Shown here: positions 50,981 through 58,015 of the stretch, in pieces
Position numbering within the stretch: the first letter of the stretch is position 1
How the letters are laid out: every line of letters starts with the position of its first letter
Source of the DNA: Mesorhizobium sp. YC-39
Lineage (GTDB): Bacteria > Pseudomonadota > Alphaproteobacteria > Rhizobiales > Rhizobiaceae
Reading direction: 5' to 3'
DNA: 64,000 nucleotides
Assembly (NCBI RefSeq): GCF_025753795.1
Contig: NZ_JAOWPS010000005.1
Location: 186,001-250,000, forward strand
Position numbers and translations under genes: made by a program
Notes under the pieces: generated by a model
What the model was told of the DNA's origin: nothing
Databases searched by the model: none
Seen by the model: the letters and a program-made list of their open reading frames with translations, nothing else

Positions 50981-51883
50981 ATGGCTTTCGACACGCGGCT
51001 TCTGACGGGCGTCGGCGTCCTGGCAGCGGTGACGGAGGCCGGGAATTTTGCCCGCGCCGCGGAGATGCTCGGCCTGACGCCGTCAGCGGTGAGCCGCGCC
51101 GTCGCGCGTCTGGAGGCGCGGGTCGGCGTGCGGCTCTTCGATCGTAATCCACGCGAAGTCAACCTCACCGAGGAAGGACGTCGCTTCCACACGCAGGTGA
51201 TGCCGCTTCTCGCTGGCCTGGATGAGGCTGCCGCCGAGGCCGCAGGCGCGGCGGTGGTTGTGCGTGGCCGTCTGCGCGTGTCGGTGGACCCGTGGTTCGC
51301 GCGTATGGTGCTTGCGTCGAAGCTCCAGCAGTTTCTGGCCCGCTACCCTCTGCTTTCGGTCGATCTCTCCACCAGCAACTACCGTGAGGAGATGATGGCC
51401 GGCGTTGATGTGGCGGTGCGCTTCGGCCCGCCCGATGCGTCATCCCTTATCGTCCGCAAGCTGCTGGAGACCCGTGTTCTGACGGTCGCCGCTCCGGCCT
51501 ATCTAGAAAAACATGGCGAGCCGCGATCGCCCGATGATCTCGTCCATCACGAAGCGCTGCTCTTTCGCGACCCGCAGACCGGCCTGCCTTTTGCCTGGGA
51601 GTTCCAGCGCGGCGGAGAGGTCAGCGAAGTCAAGGTTTCCAATCGCCTGGTCATGGATGATCCTTCAGTCGCGATGGCGGCTTGCCTGGCCGGTCAAGGC
51701 ATATTCCAGAGCCTCGCCATCGGCCTGGTGCCTTTCCTGTCGCGGGGCGAGCTTGTTCAGATCCTGCCGGAATGGTCGGAAGAACTCTATCCGCTCTATG
51801 CCTATCATCCCTCGCGTCACCTCCCGCCGGCGAAGGTTCGAGCGCTTCTGGATTTCATCCAGGAGATTGCTATCCTGGCATAA
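50981..51883 (+). CDS. LysR-family transcriptional regulator
   Basis: This 300-aa regulator has the N-terminal HTH (AVTEAGNFARAAEMLGLTPS, AVSRAVARLEARVGVRLFDR) and C-terminal ligand domain (GRLRVSVDPWFARMVLASKL, VDVAVRFGPPDASSLIVRKL). It belongs to the branch (AphB/LrhA-like) that often controls a divergent oxidoreductase, as here. The ATG 50981 start gives the standard N-terminus. Start sites of the two genes are about 190 bp apart. Confidence 0.93.
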   Translation: MAFDTRLLTGVGVLAAVTEAGNFARAAEMLGLTPSAVSRAVARLEARVGVRLFDRNPREVNLTEEGRRFHTQVMPLLAGLDEAAAEAAGAAVVVRGRLRVSVDPWFARMVLASKLQQFLARYPLLSVDLSTSNYREEMMAGVDVAVRFGPPDASSLIVRKLLETRVLTVAAPAYLEKHGEPRSPDDLVHHEALLFRDPQTGLPFAWEFQRGGEVSEVKVSNRLVMDDPSVAMAACLAGQGIFQSLAIGLVPFLSRGELVQILPEWSEELYPLYAYHPSRHLPPAKVRALLDFIQEIAILA

Positions 51884-51954
51884 TTCATACTTGTTTTATG
51901 CGGTGATGGGCGCCGCGTGACAGACCTGAGTTCCGTGGGATCAGCGCCTTTGCT

Positions 51955-52128
51955 TCAAATCAGCAGCAGGCCCTTCATGCTGGCGTGGCCCTTCTTGCCG
52001 ATGATGAGGTGATCGTGCACGGAAATGCCGAGCGGTTTGGCCGTCTCGATGATCATCTTCGTCATCTCGATGTCCGCGCGCGACGGCGTCGGGTCGCCCG
52101 AGGGGTGGTTGTGCACCAAAACACGATT
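51955..52128 (-). pseudogene. radC: radC 3' fragment (JAB domain remnant)
   Basis: The minus strand encodes only the last 50-60 residues of RadC: VLVHNHPSGDPTPSRADIEM with the JAMM metal motif HNHPSGD, and GHASMKGLLLI before the TGA at 51955-51957. Upstream of about 52128 the similarity stops abruptly and the reading continues into unrelated sequence, so the first three quarters of the gene are missing. It marks a deletion or recombination boundary at the left end of the scarred region. Confidence 0.82.
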
Positions 52129-52802
52129 GACAAAAGAATCATGGATATCAGCTACTTGTGCGCCAATAACAGAGAGCTGAGGCTGCTAACTGGGGCATGT
52201 AGCAAGTGACTACTCGTGATTTTCCACGCTTGGGCATGATCGTATTTTCTCGGTACTCTGACGTCCCGATCAAGCACGGATTCCGAACGCTCATCTTTCT
52301 CGCTAGCGCCCCTCGGAACGGCTTCCCGCCACTTCGGCGGCGGCGCCTCTTCGCGCGGCGCGGCAATGCGTGTGGACCTGCGGACAACGAGGCCGGACAC
52401 GACCCGTAAATGACAACGATCCCTGCCGGGTGGCAGTGAACGGCCACGTTAACGAAGTTGCGTGGAATGTCAGAAATCCGCCAGAAGCGACCTTTATAGT
52501 TGCCCGTCCAGCCACTCCCGCAAATCGCGGTCTTGCTCACGTTCGGCAACGGGTGGCGAGGGCCGCCTCCAGACATACCAGATGGCGGCAAGCACGCCGG
52601 CAGCCCACGCGCCGGCGAACACATTCGCAATGAGGTCGATCGGAACCTCCCAAGCCAGCGAGAACATTAGCAGGGCATCAATTAGGAGGCACGACACCAA
52701 TTAGGAGTAGGTGGATTTGTAGGAACGGGGGTGAGCGTCACCGCTACGCGGTACGCTATGCAGGTCGACCAATGGCTGTGTGGCGCCGGTCCAACGAACA
52801 TT
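52129..52802. other. Largely non-coding region with one weak small ORF
   Basis: This stretch of about 670 bases shows no recognisable gene beyond the possible microprotein at 52494-52700. A 10-bp direct repeat CAATTAGGAG occurs at 52679-52688 and 52698-52707. The mixed composition and nearby gene fragments suggest a patchwork of past insertions. Confidence 0.55.
52494..52700 (-). CDS. Possible small membrane protein (68 aa)
   Basis: This minus-strand frame from TTG 52700 codes for a short hydrophobic N-terminus, one clear membrane segment (PIDLIANVFAGAWAAGVLAA) and a charged tail (REQDRDLREWLDGQL). The amphipathic pattern looks protein-like, but no ribosome site is visible and no family is recognised. 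Confidence 0.33.
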   Translation of the reverse strand: MVSCLLIDALLMFSLAWEVPIDLIANVFAGAWAAGVLAAIWYVWRRPSPPVAEREQDRDLREWLDGQL

Positions 52803-53147
52803 CTACAGTGCCAACCAGCCTTTCTTTGCGATGATGCAGCCGGCCGAAACCCCGACGCTGCCGGCTAGCGCTTTGATCACAGCGTCCTCAAGGGTAGGGT
52901 GCCGACTTGGGCTAAGCATCTGCAATGCTTCGATGCCGACCCCAGCCACGATTACCAGGCCAAGTGCCAACATCCAGTTGCGGTCGTAGGCGAGACCAAA
53001 CAACAGACCAACGACAAGGAACGCGGCGACTCGTTCTGGCTCTGGGCCAAGGCCTGAATGGGGGCGCATTCCAATCGGAACAATCGTGGCGGCCAAGATA
53101 GCGATGAGCAACAGCCATGCGGTTACCTTGAAGACGGCGCGAAGCAT
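52803..53147 (-). CDS. VanZ-like family protein
   Basis: This 114-aa membrane protein has three or four helices. LLLIAILAATIVPIGMRP, VAAFLVVGLLFGLAYDRNW, and IEALQMLSPSRHPTLEDAVI (the E-x-x-Q-x-x-x-P-x-R-x-x-x-x-x-D pattern) are diagnostic of VanZ-like proteins. The function is uncertain; relatives occur near polysaccharide and cell-envelope genes. It is a short stand-alone gene divergent from the acyltransferase. Confidence 0.85.
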   Translation of the reverse strand: MLRAVFKVTAWLLLIAILAATIVPIGMRPHSGLGPEPERVAAFLVVGLLFGLAYDRNWMLALGLVIVAGVGIEALQMLSPSRHPTLEDAVIKALAGSVGVSAGCIIAKKGWLAL

Positions 53148-53387
53148 TCTGCATCAATAGCAATGATTGGAGCGCAGCGCTACTCCACATACTAAGGCGA
53201 CGAGCAATCCATCAGTTATAAAATCTCGCCTATAGAAGGTCATGCGTAGAAAAATCGCTGTATATTCAGCAGGGCACTGATCATATACGACGGTTAATCC
53301 ATTTGGCTTATATCCGAATGTACTAGCGTCTGCACTGATCGTTTCACGATAATATTCCATCTTGACCTCTGACAAGGTCCAGAAACA

Positions 53388-54569
53388 TTGGAACGAAATA
53401 TCCATTACCTCATCATAGATTTCTTACGCATTTTTGCAGCGATTTTGGTGTTACTGAACCATTTCGCGACATACGCCTGGAACAGTGCGTCAGTCGCCGA
53501 GGGAAGTGATGTCGCCTTCGGTTTTCTGTCGGCGTTTGCCGGTTTGGGTGCTGTAGGGGTCGAAATTTTCTTCGTAATTTCAGGGTTTGTCATCGCCATG
53601 AGTGCCTCAGGCGAAGGGGGGGCATCGCAAGCGCTGCGTTTCGCGCGCATTCGCGCTACGCGTATATTGCCAGCCTTGTGGCTGTCCGCGCTCGTCAGCT
53701 TGGCCGCACGAGCTTTTTATGGCGAGGATTTGTCCCATCTTCTGATGGATTTTTGTAGATCTGTAATATTGTCCCCTAAGGGCCCCTATATCGACGGGGT
53801 CGTATGGTCTCTCGTCGTCGAGGCCGTATTTTATCTTTTGGTGATCGTATCAATTTTGTCGAGGTTTCGTTTATCACTCTATGATCTGGCCAAAATAATA
53901 GGATTTTCTAGCTCCGTATATCTTCTTATTGTCTCGGGGTTACATTTGCTACCGCCGTCCACGCGGTCGGAGGAAGCGATTTCAATGCTTTCACGGTTCC
54001 CCTTCAAACTGCTTCTGCTGCAGCACGGTGTTTTCTTCGCTGCAGGTATGATCTTCTCTCTTGTCAAGAACGGTGGTGATGATCATCGCAGAATGGAGCG
54101 TCATGCGTGGAAAGTAGTATTGTTATTGCTTTTCGGCTGTATGAGCACTGCGGAAATTTTCATTTCGGTTGAACGCGGTTATGCGTATAAATTCTCCGCT
54201 GTGATAGTTTGGTTGATATGTATGTGTATAATGGCAGCAGGAGTAAGACATAGCGAATTTATTAAATTCAAGCTTTCTAAGCGTCATGTGATGATAAAGT
54301 ATATTGGAGGAATAAGCTATCCAATATATTTGAATCACTACTCCGTTGGTATGGTTATGGTCTGGTGGCTATTTTCCTTGGATTTTCCGACGCCCGTCGT
54401 CTTTGTGCTTTCCATGTTATTCGTTTTAGGTTTGAGCATGGCCGTTATGTGGTTGGAAAAAAGGATTCAAAACGCCATCAGGGGAGGATTTCCTAAACCC
54501 GGCGCCAAACGAGATCAAAATGGCGGTTTAGAGTCCCCGATAGGGGATCAGCAAACCCCACGCCTTTAG
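53388..54569 (+). CDS. Acyltransferase family membrane protein (AT-rich, altered C-terminus)
   Basis: This protein of about 393 aa is of the OafA/NodX acyltransferase-3 family, which O-acylates surface glycans. It starts at TTG 53388 (ERNIHYLIIDFLRIFAAILV) and shows AVGVEIFFVISGFVIAMSAS, RFARIRATRILPALWLSALV, and the late YIGGISYPIYLNHY segment. Codon use and base composition are much more AT-rich than the surroundings, a sign of transfer. The last residues (about GGLESPIGDQQTPRL) and the TAG stop lie inside the left end of an IS200-type element, so the C-terminus was replaced by the insertion. Confidence 0.9.
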   Translation: MERNIHYLIIDFLRIFAAILVLLNHFATYAWNSASVAEGSDVAFGFLSAFAGLGAVGVEIFFVISGFVIAMSASGEGGASQALRFARIRATRILPALWLSALVSLAARAFYGEDLSHLLMDFCRSVILSPKGPYIDGVVWSLVVEAVFYLLVIVSILSRFRLSLYDLAKIIGFSSSVYLLIVSGLHLLPPSTRSEEAISMLSRFPFKLLLLQHGVFFAAGMIFSLVKNGGDDHRRMERHAWKVVLLLLFGCMSTAEIFISVERGYAYKFSAVIVWLICMCIMAAGVRHSEFIKFKLSKRHVMIKYIGGISYPIYLNHYSVGMVMVWWLFSLDFPTPVVFVLSMLFVLGLSMAVMWLEKRIQNAIRGGFPKPGAKRDQNGGLESPIGDQQTPRL

Positions 54570-54608
54570 GCGGCTGGGATCGCGGCGCTTGCGGTGTAGA
54601 GTGGCCGG

Positions 54609-55035
54609 ATGAAAGCGTACAAGCGTGGCGGCCACACGGTTTGGGACTGCAAGTAACACCTGGTTTGGGTGACGAAGTACCGCTACGCGGTGCTTGGCGG
54701 GGATGTTGGAGCCGATGCCGCGAGTTGCTGCGCGAGACGGCGCGGGCGCATGAGATGATGAACATCCGGGTCGATCAATCGCGACCACGTGCCTATGCTG
54801 CTGTCGATCCCGCCGCGTCTGTCTGTGTCGCGCGCCGTGCTGCATCTGAAAGGGCGCAGTTCGGACAAGCTGCTGAGTGAGTTTCGGAATGCTGCACAAG
54901 CGCTGCAGGGTCAGCACCTGTGGGCAAGGGGCTATTGGCTGGTGAGCAGTGGGAACGTGACCGATGAGATGCGGGCCGACCTACATCAGCAACCAAGTCC
55001 TGCCTGAGCCAGGCGACAATTTCAGCGTCACGTGA
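54609..55035 (+). pseudogene. tnpA: IS200-type Y1 transposase (tnpA) remnant
   Basis: ATG 54609 starts MKAYKRGGHTVWDCK, then a TAA replaces the Tyr codon of the family's KYHLVWVTKYRY. Reading on in the same frame gives HLVWVTKYRYAVLGGDVG. At least two frameshifts follow (near 54715 and 54770) before INRDHVPMLLSIPPRLSVSR, in which the second His of the HUH motif (HVHM) has become Pro. A further shift precedes VLPEPGDNFSVT and the TGA at 55033-55035. The gene cannot make an active transposase. Confidence 0.88.
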
Positions 55036-55042
55036 GCTCAGT

Positions 55043-55155
55043 CCGCCAAGGGCGGTCCAATGCGGCTAGCCGCAACCCGAAGCTACCGCCACTTGGCGGT
55101 CCAGCATTCACGCTAGCGCAGTAAGGCGGTTGAAGCGCCGCTCGCCCTAAGCGAG
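55043..55155. repeat. Cluster of palindromes right of the tnpA remnant
   Basis: Four clear stems occur in 113 bp: CCGCC-AAG-GGCGG (55043-55055), TGCGGCTAGCCGCA (55061-55074, perfect), ACCGCCA-CT-TGGCGGT (55085-55100) and CTCGC-CCTAA-GCGAG (55141-55155); CGCTAGCG at 55111-55118 is a further small palindrome. The arms GCCGC/CCGCC recur in several of them. Confidence 0.8.
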
Positions 55156-56025
55156 ATCCATGATGCGCAAAAGCCGATGCGACCGTTGGACGGGCTTCGG
55201 TCCGTGGCATCGGCACTCCAGACATATCCTCTTCCGGGCACGTGGCGAGCGGTCTCTTCGCAATTGCGAAGTAGTCGGGGATTCATAGCTTACCGCCAAT
55301 GGGGTATACCTTGCCACTGTGCCGCGGCTGAAACGGAGACAGTTTGGCTCGAAAGAGGGGCGTCAATCGACCCATTCCGGTCCTGGAACTGCGGCGAAGG
55401 TTACTCATCGAGCCGTAGTCGTTCCGAGCCGATAAACTAGCGCTCTCGTCCGTCGAACGTCGTCATGGCAAAAAGAAAATCTCGTGCCGGGCCGACTTGC
55501 TGGTCCTGTGAGGCAGCTGACAGCGATTGCGCTTGCAGCGTTGCACTTGAGTGAATCGGTGCTGCTCGACCTGGAGCCATCCGAGGTGTTATCTGCGATT
55601 GAAATCAGAGGGTTGCTTGAAGACGTGGCACGGTCCGGCCGATTGAACGACCGGCGGTTCACGCCGGCAACGTCAGCGCTACCTCCGATCATAGCAGCGA
55701 TGCCCGGCTCGCAGTTTGGTACGGCGAGCCAGTCACGCCGAATGCCGTAAGCGCATGTTCGAAAGTTACACGGTGAGTGGCAGGTGTCACCAAGCGCTTG
55801 CGACCGGCGGAGACCTCGCGATGCGAACAGGCAGTGCAGAAAGTCGGTCGAACTTTACAGTCAATTCGGATCGTATTTCGGCTTGATCAGGCATGATCCT
55901 TGCTTTCTTACGAGTGCAGTGCAATATCATCCATTGGTTGTAGCCAGCGCAGGGTACTCAATGCGTCAAAGCTGAAGTACATTTTTGCCTAGGGAGGTAT
56001 CTAGGGGAGGATTGGTGGGGTTCGA
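55156..56025. other. 870-bp region without recognisable gene
   Basis: No frame on either strand shows a convincing protein pattern. Frames of 60-95 codons exist, but their translations are compositional noise. The last bases hold a strong GGGGAGG ribosome-site run before the Crp-type gene. The stretch is probably decayed insertion DNA. Confidence 0.55.
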
Positions 56026-56745
56026 ATGACGTACGCTTCACGCCTCTTTTCGAGTGGAAATGAAAACGGTCCGACGACGGTCGGAGTCAAAAGCGACGAT
56101 AAGGCGTATATTAAGGCGCTAGGGTTCGTGCCGAAGCGATATGAGGCGGAGACCGCCATTGTCAATCAGGGGGAGGACGGCGATCGCGCCTTCGTAATCG
56201 AGTCAGGCTGGGGGTGCATTTCCCATGATCTTGCCGGTGGACAGCGACAGATTTTGGATTTTGCCCTGAAGGGCGACATTGTCCTGCCACAGACTTACAC
56301 GGGCACTGCTCTTGAGACATTTGTGGCTCAAACCGAACTTGCGGTATTCGAAGCCTCGACCAAGACACTTGCTCTTGGCGCAGCGAATTCGCCCCGCATT
56401 GCCTCCCTTTTTGTCGAAACTCTCGTGCGCCAGAGAGCGCTTGTTGCCCAACACCTCACCAATATAGGCCGACGCAGCGCCTTGGCGCGTACAGCGCATT
56501 TGCTGCTCGAACTGAGAACGCGCTTGGAGCGTGTCGGCGCTGTCACCCGCACCGGCTATGCATGCCCTCTCACCCAGTACGACCTCGCGGACGCGCTCGG
56601 CCTGACGCCGATCCATGTCAATCGAATGCTGCGAGAATTGCGGGAACGCAGGTTTCTGGAGTTCCGCCAAGGTCATGTCCGCGTGCTCGATCGACTGGGC
56701 GTAACGAAATTTGCCGAGTTCGATGACAGTTATATCTATGGTTGA
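56026..56745 (+). CDS. Crp/Fnr family transcriptional regulator
   Basis: This 239-aa protein has an N-terminal cyclic-nucleotide-like beta-barrel (about residues 25-120: KRYEAETAIVNQGEDGDRAF, GGQRQILDFALKGDIVLP) and a C-terminal winged HTH (PLTQYDLADALGLTPIHVNR, MLRELRERRFLEFRQGHVRV). It lacks the Cys residues of FNR and the cAMP-binding RxS pattern, so the signal is unknown. The recognition helix TPIHVNRMLREL is typical of rhizobial Crp-like regulators in exopolysaccharide regions. It precedes the LuxR gene, with 400 bp between. Confidence 0.92.
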   Translation: MTYASRLFSSGNENGPTTVGVKSDDKAYIKALGFVPKRYEAETAIVNQGEDGDRAFVIESGWGCISHDLAGGQRQILDFALKGDIVLPQTYTGTALETFVAQTELAVFEASTKTLALGAANSPRIASLFVETLVRQRALVAQHLTNIGRRSALARTAHLLLELRTRLERVGAVTRTGYACPLTQYDLADALGLTPIHVNRMLRELRERRFLEFRQGHVRVLDRLGVTKFAEFDDSYIYG

Positions 56746-57142
56746 CGCTACATTGGCGCACCACGCCAAGGCGCGCGATGGGCCTCAAAGCCACACCATC
56801 GGTGAGGCCGGCTATCTTTATGGACGGTGACACTCGCGCTTGGCAAACAACGCGAGGTCCAGTTTCCGCTTGGCTCGACCTTTTCCTAGATCAACTGAAG
56901 TAACCAATTTTTTTTTATATTTTGTTAACCTAAATTAGTGAAAGCCTATTCCTTAGCCGATAACCTCATCTACAGCAATAGTGCTATGACCATGGCGGGG
57001 GCCTGGCAATCTTACACTTATCGGGCAATCTCATACTTATAAGGAAGGTGGCGCGAACAGAACGTCGCTCGCGGGAATGGTAGTTGTCTGAAGTCCCTCT
57101 CGTACTGGTCTCGAAACGTAAGTTATGTTGGGGAGTAAGTTC
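56746..57142. other. Regulatory region upstream of the LuxR-type gene
   Basis: This 397-base region has no gene, with an AT-rich run at about 56909-56940 (TTTTTTTTTATATTTTGTTAAC) that could be a promoter or the end of a terminator for the Crp gene. It contains the imperfect repeat pair at 57005-57040. Confidence 0.55.
57005..57040 (+). repeat. 17-bp imperfect direct repeats
   Basis: GGCAATCTTACACTTAT (57005-57021) and GGCAATCTCATACTTAT (57024-57040) match at 15 of 17 positions, 19 bp apart. They lie about 103 bp upstream of the LuxR-type start, a plausible regulator site pair. Confidence 0.7.
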
Positions 57143-57913
57143 ATGGTTCCGACAATTCAATTGGATACCAAATCGCCCGGTGCACTGGAATTCGTATCGC
57201 GGAAGACCGGGAATGGAATACATCTTCACAGACACGGCTTAGCCGAATCCTGCTTGGCTCTGCTGGATGAGCGAGTGCTTGACCGACAATGTCTTGCGCA
57301 ATGCCTGACCGCTTATGGCATCGGGAAGGAAATCCTGTCGTTTGGTTCGATCGAAGAGTGGCGGCATCAAGAGAATGAACTGTCGACGTCGGCTATTCTG
57401 CTGAACGTGGGCAGCCGAAAGGTGACAGACGCAAAGACCGGCAGCGAAATCGCCGAACTCGTGAATGAGGCTCACCCGGTTCCAGTGGTGATTTTGGCCG
57501 ACACCGACGATTTAGAGCAGATCCTGAAGGCGTTGAATTATGGCGCAAAAGCCTACATCCCTTCGTCGATCTGTTTCGAGATCTGTGTTGAAGCCGTAAG
57601 TCTTGTGCTTGCCGGTGGCACATTTGTCCCGGCAAGCAGTGTGCTTGCCCAGCACAAGGCAATCGACACGGGTGTCGATATGACAAGACCCATGGCGAGC
57701 GTGTTCACGGAGCGGCAAGAAGAGGTCGTTCAGGCTCTCAGGCGTGGGAAGGCGAACAAGATAATCGCTCATGAGCTCAATCTCCGAGAAAGCACTGTCA
57801 AGGTCCACATTCGTAACATCATGAAGAAGTTGAAGGCGACGAACAGGACGGAGGTCGTCTACAAGCTCAATGAGATGTTTCCTGGCGCCCACGTGTCGAG
57901 CCGATCAAGTTAA
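57143..57913 (+). CDS. LuxR/NarL-type transcriptional regulator with receiver-like N-terminus
   Basis: This 256-aa protein has a C-terminal GerE HTH (about residues 185-250: FTERQEEVVQALRRGKANKI, IAHELNLRESTVKVHIRNIM) and an N-terminal region that follows a receiver fold (VPVVILADTDDLEQILKALN, YGAKAYIPSSICFEICVEAV). At the usual phosphorylation position the strand ends TSAILLNVGS, without Asp. It is probably a pseudo-receiver. ATG 57143 has GGGGAG at ideal spacing, better than ATG 57125. It is upstream of the polysaccharide genes and likely controls them. Confidence 0.9.
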   Translation: MVPTIQLDTKSPGALEFVSRKTGNGIHLHRHGLAESCLALLDERVLDRQCLAQCLTAYGIGKEILSFGSIEEWRHQENELSTSAILLNVGSRKVTDAKTGSEIAELVNEAHPVPVVILADTDDLEQILKALNYGAKAYIPSSICFEICVEAVSLVLAGGTFVPASSVLAQHKAIDTGVDMTRPMASVFTERQEEVVQALRRGKANKIIAHELNLRESTVKVHIRNIMKKLKATNRTEVVYKLNEMFPGAHVSSRSS

Positions 57914-58015
57914 ACGGTTTCGTCACGGCTGCATGCTCGCAATTAGGCCCATCGGTGGCGCCTGCTCGACCGTTGCAGTTCGCCGCTCTTTTCGTTGCAG
58001 ATATGGATTGAAGCC

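Larger units (their letters stand above)
54534..55155. mobile_element. Degraded IS200/IS605-type insertion element
   Basis: The element has hairpin ends without terminal inverted repeats, as in IS200/IS605. Left hairpins: TCCCC-GATA-GGGGA at 54534-54547 and CGCC-TTTA-GGCG at 54561-54572. Right-side hairpins follow the transposase remnant (55043-55055, 55061-55074, 55085-55100, 55141-55155). The exact ends are uncertain. It interrupts the end of the acyltransferase gene. Confidence 0.75.

Noticed and set aside
53154..53405. An 83-codon minus-strand frame between the VanZ-like and acyltransferase genes
   Set aside because: It overlaps the acyltransferase start, lacks a ribosome site and shows no family pattern. 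The region is better explained as promoter.
55405..55750. Frames of 88-95 codons on both strands in the orphan DNA
   Set aside because: The translations are low-complexity and mutually antisense. No motif or initiation signal supports them.
57995..58015. TTG start for the Wzz/BY-kinase-like protein seven codons upstream
   Set aside because: ATG 58016 is close and begins the usual cytosolic N-terminus; neither has a strong ribosome site, so the ATG is preferred.
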